Part shown: positions 35,256 to 43,962 of the stretch, in pieces | Layout of the letters: every line of letters begins with the position of its first letter | Position numbering within the stretch: position 1 is the first letter of the stretch | From: Calothrix brevissima NIES-22 | GTDB lineage: Bacteria > Cyanobacteriota > Cyanobacteriia > Cyanobacteriales > Nostocaceae | Reading direction: 5' to 3' | Length of the DNA stretch: 64,000 nucleotides | Assembly: GCF_002367995.1 (NCBI RefSeq) | Contig: NZ_AP018207.1 | Coordinates: forward strand, 5,964,646 to 6,028,645 | Position numbers and translations under genes: made by a program | The notes under the pieces: model-generated | What the model saw: only the letters and a program-made list of their open reading frames with translations | Database searches by the model: none | What the model was told of the DNA's origin: nothing

Positions 35256-36827
35256 TTATTTTGTTTTAGCAACATAACCCCATTTACCGACAAAACTTTG
35301 TGAGTTCAATTGACCACCTACAAATACCCCAGCTAAACCTTCCGAAAAAGCATTAAAATAAGCAAAATACCGGGGTTTAATTAACAAATTACCATTGCGA
35401 TTAATATAACTTTGTTTCTCACCAATACTTACCCAGGCAACACCATCAGAAAAGTCTGATACTGAATCAAATTTATTTTGCAGAACAAATTTACCAGTAG
35501 TATCAATAAACTGTCTTTTATCATTTATAGATACTACGGCTAAACCTTCAGAAAAATTTGACGCATAGGGAAATATTATCGGAAATGCCTTTTTGCCAGT
35601 TTTATTAATAAAAACATAACCACCGTTGACTGGAAATCTTGCCAATCCATCATAAAAAGGACTGCTGACATCTACGGTATCTAATTTCTCTACTTCAGTA
35701 AATTTCCCTGATTTATCAATAAAACCAAAAACTGAACCTGTTGAAGCAAATGCTACTCCATCAGAAAAAGCATCAGCCCAGAAAAATTGGGGTTTAATAA
35801 TAAATTTCCCTGATTTATCAATAAAACCAACTTTCTCTTGATAGCCAACTGCTGCTAAACCTTCAGAGAAATTTGCAAACCCGAATAAACCTCTTGGAGA
35901 ATCAAATTGCGGTTTAATAACAATTTTACCTGTGGTATCAATATAGCCTATCTTGCCATTAACTATAATCGCGGCTAAACCTTCATAAAAAGGAAAAGCT
36001 TTGTCAAAATTTTGCGCGATCGCTATTTTACCTGTCTTGTCTATATAGCGATACTTACCGCCAATAGTTACTAATCCTAACCCATAAGAAAACGGGTAAT
36101 GTTCATAATATTGCGGTGCTATAATTATTTTGCCAGTTTTATCGATTACACCCCATTTCTTGCCAATTTGCACCCAAGCTACACCATCAGAAAAACCCTC
36201 TACAGCATCAAACTGCGGCTGAATTTTAAATATATCGCTACCTACTACATATTTTGATGGCACTAAATTCCACAGAAATAAAGCTTGACAAATTAAAGCC
36301 GCAAATTCGCCTCTAGTAGTTGGTTGATTGGGACGTAACCTTCTGACATTGGGATAATTGACAGCGAAAAAGTTTAGACAAGCAGTTGCGATCGCGGCTT
36401 TAGCATAATCAGGAATTTCTGCCGCATCATCTAAAAATTCTGGCAGAATTGCATCAGGGTTTTGGATTAAATTAAAATTTACTCCTTTTACCAAAATAGT
36501 TATTGCTTGCACCCTTGGTAACAATTCGTTGGGTTTAAAAGTGCCATCAGGATAACCTTGGAAAAATTCTCTAGCACTAGCAAATTCAATTGCTTGTTCT
36601 GCCCAGAAATTTGGTGAAACATCCGTAAATTGCATCGGATTTCGTCTTGCTGGCAGATTAACAAAAGCTTTCATTAAAATCGCCGCAGCTTCAGCACGAG
36701 TAATTGTCTTTTCTGGCAGAAATGTACCATTTGGATAACCGTTAATCACTTCGCGTTTGGTTAATTCTCTGATACATTTTTCAGCCCAATGATTTTGAAT
36801 ATCACTAAAATTGAGAGAATTTGACAT
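35256..36827 (-). CDS. SLH-domain and WG-repeat protein
   Basis: 523 residues. Three S-layer-homology modules fill residues 5-195 (FSDIQNHWAEKCIRELTKRE, VINGYPNGTFLPEKTITRAE, then FTDVSPNFWAEQAIEFASAR and a degenerate third). From about 200 to the end are seven to eight WG repeats (KKWGVIDKTGKIIIAPQY and variants). SLH modules normally bind cell-wall polysaccharide outside the cytosol, yet no signal peptide precedes the first module: the start MSNSLNFSDIQNHWAE is already domain. Either an export signal is missing or secretion is non-classical. WG repeats mediate binding of unknown kind. Monocistronic. Confidence 0.85.
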   Translation of the reverse strand: MSNSLNFSDIQNHWAEKCIRELTKREVINGYPNGTFLPEKTITRAEAAAILMKAFVNLPARRNPMQFTDVSPNFWAEQAIEFASAREFFQGYPDGTFKPNELLPRVQAITILVKGVNFNLIQNPDAILPEFLDDAAEIPDYAKAAIATACLNFFAVNYPNVRRLRPNQPTTRGEFAALICQALFLWNLVPSKYVVGSDIFKIQPQFDAVEGFSDGVAWVQIGKKWGVIDKTGKIIIAPQYYEHYPFSYGLGLVTIGGKYRYIDKTGKIAIAQNFDKAFPFYEGLAAIIVNGKIGYIDTTGKIVIKPQFDSPRGLFGFANFSEGLAAVGYQEKVGFIDKSGKFIIKPQFFWADAFSDGVAFASTGSVFGFIDKSGKFTEVEKLDTVDVSSPFYDGLARFPVNGGYVFINKTGKKAFPIIFPYASNFSEGLAVVSINDKRQFIDTTGKFVLQNKFDSVSDFSDGVAWVSIGEKQSYINRNGNLLIKPRYFAYFNAFSEGLAGVFVGGQLNSQSFVGKWGYVAKTK

Positions 36828-37055
36828 ATCTTAATAATCTCGCAATATATTAATTTAAGTAGGAAATTCCATTCAAAAAATACCCTATTAGTCAGGTATT
36901 TCAACAAATAATACAATTACTGCAATATAAATATATGGGAATTAGGCGATGTCTACGATAAGCTGCTCTGCATCTACGCAATTTGGGCGATCGCTCGTCC
37001 AAAATCCTCTAAGAATGTCATCATAGTTAAGGTAAAACATTCTGGAGATAAAGCT

Positions 37056-37652
37056 ACGGTTTACGCACGTCCTTTAGCACGGTTAATTGAGCAATTGCAA
37101 CGCCTACCAGGAGTGGGGCCTAAATCCGCCCAACGCTTGGCTTTGCATATTTTGAAGCGACCAGAAACAGAAGTAGAGGCTTTGGCACAAGCGCTGATTG
37201 ATGCTAAAAAACAAGTGGGCTTGTGTTCTGTCTGCTTTCATTTATCTGCTGAACCAGTTTGTGAAATCTGCCGCAATCCTAACCGTGATATTAATACTAT
37301 ATGTGTAGTCGCCGATTCCCGTGATGTGATTGCATTGGAAAAAACCCGCGAGTTCAAAGGTAAGTATCACGTTTTGGGCGGGGTGATTTCGCCAATGGAC
37401 GGTATCGGCCCGGAACAGTTGACTGTTCAAGCTTTAGTGCGACGGGTGAGTCAACAAAAACCCCAAGAAGTTATTTTGGCTATTAGTCCCAGTGTTGAAG
37501 GGGAAACCACGACATTATATATCGGTCAGTTATTGAAACCATTTACCAAAGTGACGCGGATTGCTTTTGGTTTACCTGTGGGTGGAGATTTGGAGTACGC
37601 CGACGAGGTGACGTTAGCTAGGGCTTTGGAAGGGCGGCGAGAGTTGGATTGA
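37056..37652 (+). CDS. recR: Recombination protein RecR, apparent ACG start
   Basis: The body is RecR: helix-hairpin-helix [20 protein letters not shown], zinc finger [16 protein letters not shown], Toprim [14 protein letters not shown], and tail [20 protein letters not shown]. The first legal start in frame is TTG 37095, which would remove 13 residues ([13 protein letters not shown]) conserved in the family, whose members as I remember begin [15 protein letters not shown]. Exactly where ATG is expected there is ACG (37056-37058), eight bases after a good GGAG (37044-37047). I annotate from ACG. RecR works with RecO/RecF loading RecA at gaps. If ACG is not used, an N-truncated protein from TTG results. 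Confidence 0.9.
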   Translation, partial: TVYARPLARLIEQLQRLPGVGPKSAQRLALHILKRPETEVEALAQALIDAKKQVGLCSVCFHLSAEPVCEICRNPNRDINTICVVADSRDVIALEKTREFKGKYHVLGGVISPMDGIGPEQLTVQALVRRVSQQKPQEVILAISPSVEGETTTLYIGQLLKPFTKVTRIAFGLPVGGDLEYADEVTLARALEGRRELD

Positions 37653-37674
37653 GGGTGGCGATTTTTTGGTTCAG

Positions 37675-37717
37675 GCGATCGCATTTTTGCTAATGTAACG
37701 ATGGAAAATGCGATCGC
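37675..37717. terminator. 13-bp inverted repeat of two HIP1 sites between convergent genes
   Basis: GCGATCGCATTTT (37675-37687) and AAAATGCGATCGC (37705-37717) are exact complements. On each strand the stem is bordered by an A- or T-run, so it could stop transcription from both recR and the opposing WD40 gene. Confidence 0.55.
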
Positions 37718-37752
37718 ACCCATTTGCAATGGTATTTTATCAATTAATAAGA

Positions 37753-38925
37753 TTATTTACCTGATACTTTCCAAATTTGAATGGCACCACTAGTATAGCC
37801 AGCGATGAGTTTTGTGCCATCAGGAGTAAAATTCACGTTAATAAACTCAGCTTTAGCACGCTCTTTAAATATTTCATCGACATATTCTCCGATATTACCT
37901 TTTAACTCTTTAAGTTTATTTCCTGTGTTCAAATCCCAAATATGCATATAACTGCCATAGTGGTCATCAAATTCATAACCATGTATATATGCTAATATTT
38001 TTCCATTGGATTGGATAGATGCAGAAGGTATAGAATATCCCTTTTCTTGCTGCCAGCTAAAATTACGATTCAGACTTCCTGTTTTGAGATTAAATATTTT
38101 AATTCCATCTTTACAAACATTTATTAGGCTTTGGGTTGCCATTTGAGTTAATATTTTACATTGCCTATTGTCACTAGGATATATTGTGTACAACTGATTA
38201 CCAGTTTTTATATCCCATGCCTCTACAACTTGTTTTGTATTCCTACCAATATCTAAATAACCATTGCTCAACACAGTAGAGCCGTCTTGACTAAGATACA
38301 CTTGCTCAACTGAGCTAGATTCTTTTGTATTCCAAGATTTAATTAATTGACCATCATTTAAATTCCTCAACTCAATTCTTTCTCGAAATTTATCATATAT
38401 TGAATTGACAAAAGTTTTACCATTAGGGCTTATTGCAAGAGAATAGAACGCTTTATCTGAATATAAACTGCGTAATAATTTCCTTTCTTTTAAATCCCAG
38501 ATTTTAATACCTTTTTCCCCTCCTGCTACAAGTTTTGTAGCATCAGGCGTAATTGCAATTGAGTAAATCCATAATCGTTCTGTTTGTATAGTACTAATAA
38601 TTTTTTGATTCCTCAAATCCCAAATTTTAATCATTCCATCTTTGCTAGCAGATGCCATGATTTTACTATCTTGGGTGATAGCAATAGAAGGGATTCCCTT
38701 AGAATGTGCTTGAAATGTACGAATTGGTGTGAGTTGAAACTGGGAATTTACAGCCTTTTGTGTATTGTTTTTGTGTGTTGATATATTTACTGGTTTAAGT
38801 TGATTTATATTAAGATTTTGAATATTATTTATAGTTTCTGCTTGCAATACAGTAACGCTACTAATTAGGAGAGTCAAAGTAATAGATAAACTTAGCGATA
38901 TTTGAGTTTTAATCACTTTATGCAA
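37753..38925 (-). CDS. Exported WD40-repeat protein
   Basis: 390 residues. The signal peptide (ISLSLSITLTLLISSVTVLQ) ends at LQAE. A ~60-residue linker is followed by WD40 blades, including GIPSIAITQDSKIMASASKD, GMIKIWDLRNQKIISTIQ and GIKIWDLKERKLLRSLY, and a final GAIQIWKVSG. A seven-bladed propeller in the periplasm is likely; WD40 propellers are binding scaffolds and no enzyme domain is attached. Convergent with recR. Partner unknown. Confidence 0.85.
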   Translation of the reverse strand: MHKVIKTQISLSLSITLTLLISSVTVLQAETINNIQNLNINQLKPVNISTHKNNTQKAVNSQFQLTPIRTFQAHSKGIPSIAITQDSKIMASASKDGMIKIWDLRNQKIISTIQTERLWIYSIAITPDATKLVAGGEKGIKIWDLKERKLLRSLYSDKAFYSLAISPNGKTFVNSIYDKFRERIELRNLNDGQLIKSWNTKESSSVEQVYLSQDGSTVLSNGYLDIGRNTKQVVEAWDIKTGNQLYTIYPSDNRQCKILTQMATQSLINVCKDGIKIFNLKTGSLNRNFSWQQEKGYSIPSASIQSNGKILAYIHGYEFDDHYGSYMHIWDLNTGNKLKELKGNIGEYVDEIFKERAKAEFINVNFTPDGTKLIAGYTSGAIQIWKVSGK

Positions 38926-39359
38926 CCTTAATTAAGCTAGGTGTGAGTAAGTAAATCGGCGCAACAACTATGTAAATAGATAGAAAAGTACAGGATATTT
39001 TATGTAATTGAAGTGAGAACAAACTTAAATAAATATCCTTAAACCTTATTGAAAAGCTCTTAATTGCGAACTTTATGTTGAACTACATAAATACTTTATA
39101 TTGCCTATTATTTTTAATGCCAATCGTAAATTTACTTATACAGGCTTTGATAGAAGAATGTAACGTCAAAAAGCTTATAAGAATTATTCTGGAAATTTTA
39201 GATACAGCAGCTTGTGAGTAAATGCTAAAGGATGCACAGGCGATCGCATTCCTAGCAATGTCATTATATAGAGCTTGGTGAGGTACAGATAATCGTAGAG
39301 GCACAACATGTTGTGCCCCTAGCTTGTAATTAATTTACCTGAAATATTTAGTTTTCTTC
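38926..39359. other. Intergenic region with a palindrome
   Basis: About 430 bp. A perfect 18-bp palindrome GGCACAACATGTTGTGCC at 39300-39317 lies 43 bp after the porin stop (minus strand), where it may terminate the porin transcript. The minus-strand open frame at 39083-39304 has no ribosome site or recognisable protein character. The WD40 gene promoter should be at the low end. Confidence 0.6.
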
Positions 39360-41069
39360 TTAGAAAGTAAAAGTGGTTCTCAACGCACCGATGACAACAT
39401 CATTATTGTTACTATTGTTGTCTGGCGAAGTTAACCAAATAATTCCAGGAGTAACGGTGATATTATCGCTCAAACTATACTGGTAAAAACCTTCTATATG
39501 ATACGAATTGTTAGCGTCTTTACCGACTTGACTACTAGTTGAACTGGTGACATGAGGTTCCATACCCACCACAATACCACCTAAGTTACCTTTTTTACCA
39601 AGGTCAGGAAATGATAAAGTAACTGCCCAGTTCCAAATATCAAGAGTTCCCGGATTAATGTCACCTCCATTAGTTCCCAGAATCCGAGTATTGGTATAAC
39701 CAGCCCAGCCACCTAAAACAAATTTATCACTCAGTTTGAATGATGCTTCTGCACCATAGGAATTACTAGATACGGGTGCATCAAAACCAGACAATGAAGC
39801 TAAGGCATCTGGTAAATTGGGGTTATTTACTAAAGCCGAACGGAGGTTAGCACGGTTACTGCCTGTACTACCATTAGCAGTAAAATCATTATTATAAGAA
39901 TTAACGTAAGTCAAACCTAAAGTTAATTTTTCATTAGGTTTAACTGTTAACTGTGCTATGGCTCCATAAGGGCCATTAAATAAACCAGCGTTGCTCTCAG
40001 AGTTAGCCGCATCATTTGCTAAATATCCCAAACTCAGTTCTAAATTCTTGCTAAACTCGTGTTTAAGTCCTAAACCAGTACCATTAAGTAGATAGTATAT
40101 GGGATTACGAGTGCCAAAATGAGACAGGGCACCGCTACCCCCATCTCCATCTAAGTAAGGGTTAACTGTATTGGTAAAATCATCAGCTGCGCCTGCATTG
40201 GCTTCGACAATCACTGTTGTTTTTTCTCCTAGAGGAAACTGATACAACAGCGCGTCTACACCAACATCATTTTTGTTGTCATTCCCAAAAGTCCCGCCAG
40301 CAAACCGCAAGTCACCTTCTGGTGTAAATGTAGAGTTTCCAGAGAAGGCGTTGAGGTTTGTTGCTTGTAACCGAGTTCTCAATAAATCTTTGCCTGTAAA
40401 GCTGGTATCAAAGTTGAGACGAACGCGATCGCCTACAATCGGATTACGATTGATTTTTTCTCCCCTAGCATTATCTCCTGAGACAACTCCGGCGACGGCA
40501 AAAATCACTTCGCCATTGAGTTTAGTTGTGGTAGAAAACTGATGAGATTCCAACATTGCATCGCGTGTTTCTAGCGCATCTACGCGACCTCTTAAGGTAG
40601 CCAGTTCTGCGGTAAAGTCCTCTTGCAATTTTTGTAATGTCGCTAAATCTTCTTTTTTGACCAAATCATTTGTGGCTGTGGCTATCAGTTCGTTGACTCT
40701 CTCCAAACAAGCATTCAAGCCAGCCGCAAACTCATATCGCGTCATCGCTCGATTACCACGATAAGTTGCATTGGGATATCCAGCAATACAGCCATAACGT
40801 TCTACTAGTGATTGCAAGGCTTGAAATGCCCAATCAGTAGGTTGCACATCTGATAATTGAGATACAGATGTAACTTGTGCTACGGAAGTGGATCGATCAA
40901 TCTGATCCAGAGAATTAGCCGATTGCTGGTTTTCCTCACTTTTAGGTGTTTGCGTGGTGTTATTTGCAGGTAGTGCGATCGCCAGTTTACTATAACCAAC
41001 AACTGCGCTAACAACCACGACGAATGGAGCTAACTGTAAAAAACTCCAGACAGCTTTTGTTTTAGACAT
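39360..41069 (-). CDS. SLH-domain OprB-family outer-membrane porin
   Basis: 569 residues from ATG 41069; the in-frame TTG at 41093 is rejected. The signal peptide ends near AIALPA. One SLH module (DVQPTDWAFQALQSLVERYG, CIAGYPNATYRGNRAMTRYE) is followed by a coiled coil (about 140-175) and then a long OprB-type beta-barrel ending in the outer-membrane signature GALRTTFTF with a terminal Phe. This architecture is the main porin type of cyanobacteria (SomA/B, iron- and solute-uptake porins): SLH binds the peptidoglycan-linked polysaccharide, the barrel lets small solutes or ions through. Solute not readable. Confidence 0.92.
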   Translation of the reverse strand: MSKTKAVWSFLQLAPFVVVVSAVVGYSKLAIALPANNTTQTPKSEENQQSANSLDQIDRSTSVAQVTSVSQLSDVQPTDWAFQALQSLVERYGCIAGYPNATYRGNRAMTRYEFAAGLNACLERVNELIATATNDLVKKEDLATLQKLQEDFTAELATLRGRVDALETRDAMLESHQFSTTTKLNGEVIFAVAGVVSGDNARGEKINRNPIVGDRVRLNFDTSFTGKDLLRTRLQATNLNAFSGNSTFTPEGDLRFAGGTFGNDNKNDVGVDALLYQFPLGEKTTVIVEANAGAADDFTNTVNPYLDGDGGSGALSHFGTRNPIYYLLNGTGLGLKHEFSKNLELSLGYLANDAANSESNAGLFNGPYGAIAQLTVKPNEKLTLGLTYVNSYNNDFTANGSTGSNRANLRSALVNNPNLPDALASLSGFDAPVSSNSYGAEASFKLSDKFVLGGWAGYTNTRILGTNGGDINPGTLDIWNWAVTLSFPDLGKKGNLGGIVVGMEPHVTSSTSSQVGKDANNSYHIEGFYQYSLSDNITVTPGIIWLTSPDNNSNNNDVVIGALRTTFTF

Positions 41070-41140
41070 TTTCGTATTTCTCACACACAACAATATTAAT
41101 GAGTAGCGATCAAGCTACTCAACAAATACTTGAAAATCGG

Positions 41141-41366
41141 GGCTACTTCCAATACTGCTCGGTTAAGCTCAAAAACCTTAACCCGCGTAGGTTGGGGAGC
41201 CACTGCGTTGGACGGGTTTCCCGGCTTGAAGCAAGTGGCGTTTGAGGAACGTAGACGCGGAGCGGCTTCCCGCAGGGTAACCCAACATTTGGGTAGCTAT
41301 GTTGGGTTTCGCAGAGCCTCAACCCAACCTACAATTTTCCTTAACCGAGCAGTATTGGGGCTACTT
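41141..41366. mobile_element. MITE with 19-bp terminal inverted repeats and 8-bp target duplication
   Basis: The core 41149-41358 (210 bp) starts CCAATACTGCTCGGTTAAG and ends with its exact complement (41340-41358). It is flanked on both sides by GGCTACTT (41141-41148 and 41359-41366), a perfect direct repeat of the insertion site. Sub-terminal arms GTAGGTTGGG (41187-41196) and CCCAACCTAC (41323-41332) and an inner CCCAACAT/ATGTTGGG let the whole element fold into one long hairpin. No transposase is encoded; a plus-strand open frame across it is chance. It lies between the porin and the lipoprotein gene. Confidence 0.85.
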
Positions 41367-41395
41367 CTTAGTCCCTATCCCTAACTCCTAGTTTT

Positions 41396-41854
41396 TCAAG
41401 ACTTAGCAACACTGGAGATATTCTTGTTAAGAGACTGTAAGGCTGCTAACACTTTCTCTTTATTTGGTGCAGCAGTTTTCAATGCTGCTTTTAGCTCATC
41501 CGATTTATCCTCAATTTCTTTATAGGCGCTGGGAGACTTACTTTTCACCCCATCTTCGACTTTTGACCAAAAGTCCTCAAATTTTCCGAATTCTTCCTTA
41601 GCTTTAGCAAAATTTCTGGCTTCAACTGCTACTTTAGTATTAGTAATAACACCCAATAACCCGTCAAATTCTGTTTTTGTAGTGGAAGTATTAGCTTTTT
41701 CTGAGTCTGTTTTTGTATTGGTTTTAGCAACTGCTTCGGGGCTAGAATTCTCGCTAGGTGATGTCTGCGTTGCAGATTTTTCAGCTTTGTTGCATCCAAC
41801 CAAAGCCATCAGGCTGATGCCTACAACTATGATTAATCGATTAAAATGTCTCAT
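41396..41854 (-). CDS. Small lipoprotein, helical, function unknown
   Basis: 152 residues. The ATG at 41854 is chosen because GAGGAG lies just upstream (41861-41866); an ATG eight codons earlier overlaps that ribosome site. Lipobox SLMALVGC-NK directs lipidation at Cys22 (counting from this start). A Ser/Thr/Lys-rich linker (to about residue 60) is followed by a ~90-residue all-helical domain (FAKAKEEFGKFEDFWSKVED). It resembles cyanobacterial DUF4363-type helical lipoproteins, but that label is tentative. Anchored in a membrane facing the periplasm. A MITE separates it from the downstream porin gene on the same strand. Confidence 0.75.
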   Translation of the reverse strand: MRHFNRLIIVVGISLMALVGCNKAEKSATQTSPSENSSPEAVAKTNTKTDSEKANTSTTKTEFDGLLGVITNTKVAVEARNFAKAKEEFGKFEDFWSKVEDGVKSKSPSAYKEIEDKSDELKAALKTAAPNKEKVLAALQSLNKNISSVAKS

Positions 41855-42367
41855 CACAATCTCCTCAACAAAACACATTTTTGTCTAATAGTTCCTACAC
41901 AAGGTTTTCTCATTCATCCAATCTCAACTGCGTCAAGTATTAGGTATCGTGTCTACAATGAATAAAATATTCGCCAGCTAAACCACAATTAGCGACAGTA
42001 GACAGACCCGAAGATGCAGAGAGTCAGAAAATGAAAATTCATTGCATCACCTAGATGAACGCTGCGGTAAACAGGTTCTCCTGTGCAATACAACAAACCC
42101 ACCTTTGGTAGATTTACAAGCCTCTTAACTCGTCTAACGTAGTCACTCCCCATAAGTGACTAACGTTGTCAACGCTTCAGCTGCAATGTCTCACCACATC
42201 ACCCTGTTCTTCAGCCTCAACCCATCAACGTTATCTTGGTGGACTATTAGCGCATTCACATATTAAACCGAGCAAGGTAAAAAACTCGGAAAGAATTTGT
42301 ATCTTTTCTTTCCGAGTTTTTTACCTATTGTGCTTTAGGTTAAGAACGGAGTCTACGGAGAATTGCT
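41855..42367. other. Structured leader or small-RNA region before the PepSY-like gene
   Basis: About 510 bp. Two perfect stems lie on the plus strand: TAGTCACT/AGTGACTA (42140-42147/42155-42162) and the 21-bp hairpin at 42275-42326. The short open frame 42166-42387 crosses this hairpin and has no protein character. A transcript starting in this region and ending or attenuating at the large hairpin is possible. Confidence 0.5.
42275..42326 (+). terminator. 21-bp hairpin with U-rich right arm, terminator or attenuator
   Basis: Left arm 42275-42295 (AGGTAAAAAACTCGGAAAGAA) without its last base and right arm 42306-42326 are exact complements over 21 pairs around a 10-base loop. Six consecutive T are in the right arm. 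It lies 41 bp before the PepSY-like ATG, so it could control read-through into that gene. Confidence 0.55.
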
Positions 42368-42652
42368 ATGAAACGTTCATTTCGTAAGTATCATCGCACC
42401 CTTGGTATCATTCTTTCTCTGCCTTTAGTTTTAACTGTAATCACTGGGATGCTAACAACCTTTGTACGTGAGTGGTCGATTAGTATAGGAGTTCCTGCTA
42501 GCTTCCTCTTGAGTATCCACACAGGTGAAATTTTTCATCTTGAAGGTATCTACCCAATTTTGAATGGAATCGGGTTTTTTGGGTTGCTGGTGACAGGATT
42601 AAGTTTATCTGGTTTATTTGGCAAAAAAACTCGGTCAAACCCTAAGAATTAA
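42368..42652 (+). CDS. Mini PepSY-associated membrane protein
   Basis: 94 residues. RKYHRTLGIILSLPLVLTVI is the first membrane helix of PepSY_TM-type proteins, including the conserved HR and the TG turn (TGMLTTF). A second helix (GIGFFGLLVTGLSLSGLFG) completes the protein. Family members usually have four helices plus PepSY domains; here only the helical core remains, with no frameshift or remnant after the stop, so it looks like a deliberate short form. Inner membrane. Its last 11 bases overlap the 3' end of the opposing histidine-kinase gene. Confidence 0.75.
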   Translation: MKRSFRKYHRTLGIILSLPLVLTVITGMLTTFVREWSISIGVPASFLLSIHTGEIFHLEGIYPILNGIGFFGLLVTGLSLSGLFGKKTRSNPKN

Positions 42653-43946
42653 ACTCACAACTTAATGGTAAACTTACCCCAAAGCAGCTACCAACACCGA
42701 CTTCACTGGAGACGGTGATATCTCCACCGTGAGTTTTGGCGATCGCTTCTGCAATAGCTAATCCCAAACCTAAACCCCCTTCGCGCTGAGTTCTAGCTTT
42801 ATCCTCTCGCCAAAACCGATTGAAAATGAGGGGAATATGTTCTGCTGCAATCCCAATACCAGTATCTTTAATATTAATCGTCACTAGTCGCTCTAATTTC
42901 ACCAGAGAAACTGTGACAGTCCCTCCATTAGGTGTATAATCTATGGCATTTTGCAGCAGATTAGAAAATAACCTTTTCAGTTGTAGTGCATCACCTTTGA
43001 TGAAAACTTCTGCTGATATTTCTGATTTGAGATGAATTTTCTTAGTTGCTGCCTGTGGTTCTAAAGACTCTACTAAATCTTCTAATAATTCATCTAGAGG
43101 AATAGACAGCCATTGAATAATTGGGGTAGTTGTTGTAGTATCAGTTCGCGCTAATAAAAGTAAATCTTCTACCAACCGACTCATTTGATTAGTTGCAGAT
43201 GCGATCGCGGCTAATTTATTCACATCAGCTGGATGAATTCTTTCTGGATGATTCATCATAACTTCCACTGAGGTTTTCACTACCGTTAGCGGACTACGCA
43301 GCTCATGAGAAGCATCCGCAGTAAATTGTTTTAACTTCTGAAAACTTTGCTCAATTGGTTGTAAAGATTGCCTTGTCAACCACCAACCACCTAAACTACT
43401 CAAAATCACCACAATTAAACCTCCCCACTCAAATCCCCCTAAGAGTCTTTCAAGTTCTGCTTCTAAATCTTCTGTAGATTCACTGACGCGCACATAACCT
43501 TGCAGCTTTTTATCTTTTCCGCTCAAACCATGTGGATAAACAGGAATGGTAATACTGCGAATTTTATTTTTTTGGCTAATGTCAAACTTGGCGATAAATG
43601 GCATTTTAGAAATATGATTCCCAGCTTTGGCTAATAGCTGACCATTAGCATCAAACCATTCGACACCTTGACGATTTTCATGGAGATATTGCCAAGGAAT
43701 ATCTAAATCACCATCATCATCATCATCGACAATGCGAGGAATCTTAGTATTAATTGCTTTTTTATCCGTCTTAATTCCTAGCAAATTGTGAGCAGCAGCT
43801 TTTGCCAACAGTAAAATTTCGTTATCTATTTTTTTATATAAATTGTAGGATAAAAAATGATACACAGATATAGTCGATGCAATCCAAATTGCGATCGTTA
43901 CACCTAAGTAGGAAAATAATAGTCGCTTTCCTAGAGCATGAAACAT
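42642..43946 (-). CDS. Sensor histidine kinase
   Basis: 434 residues. Membrane helices at about 9-36 and 173-191 enclose a ~135-residue periplasmic sensor domain. This domain contains an acidic run DDDDDGDLD at residues 74-82, possibly a cation site. The cytosolic HisKA domain has FTADASHELRSPLTVVKTS with the phosphoacceptor His214. HATPase motifs are LLQNAIDYTPNGG (N box), IKDTGIGIAAEHI (G1) and EGGLGLGLAIA (G2). No HAMP is obvious between the membrane and HisKA. It follows the response-regulator gene by 16 bp, making one operon (regulator first). This order and the family resemble cyanobacterial metal- or redox-responsive RppAB/NrsRS-type pairs; the assignment is not firm. Confidence 0.9.
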   Translation of the reverse strand: MFHALGKRLLFSYLGVTIAIWIASTISVYHFLSYNLYKKIDNEILLLAKAAAHNLLGIKTDKKAINTKIPRIVDDDDDGDLDIPWQYLHENRQGVEWFDANGQLLAKAGNHISKMPFIAKFDISQKNKIRSITIPVYPHGLSGKDKKLQGYVRVSESTEDLEAELERLLGGFEWGGLIVVILSSLGGWWLTRQSLQPIEQSFQKLKQFTADASHELRSPLTVVKTSVEVMMNHPERIHPADVNKLAAIASATNQMSRLVEDLLLLARTDTTTTTPIIQWLSIPLDELLEDLVESLEPQAATKKIHLKSEISAEVFIKGDALQLKRLFSNLLQNAIDYTPNGGTVTVSLVKLERLVTINIKDTGIGIAAEHIPLIFNRFWREDKARTQREGGLGLGLAIAEAIAKTHGGDITVSSEVGVGSCFGVSLPLSCEFNS

Positions 43947-43962
43947 AAATTTAAAAATTTTG

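Noticed and set aside
39083-39304. Minus-strand open frame of 73 codons
   Set aside because: No start context and unlikely composition; ends next to the 39300 palindrome.
41130-41384. Plus-strand open frame of 84 codons
   Set aside because: Almost entirely inside the MITE and reads through its repeats.
42166-42387. Plus-strand open frame of 73 codons before the PepSY-like gene
   Set aside because: Crosses the 21-bp hairpin and overlaps the better-supported gene start; no ribosome site.
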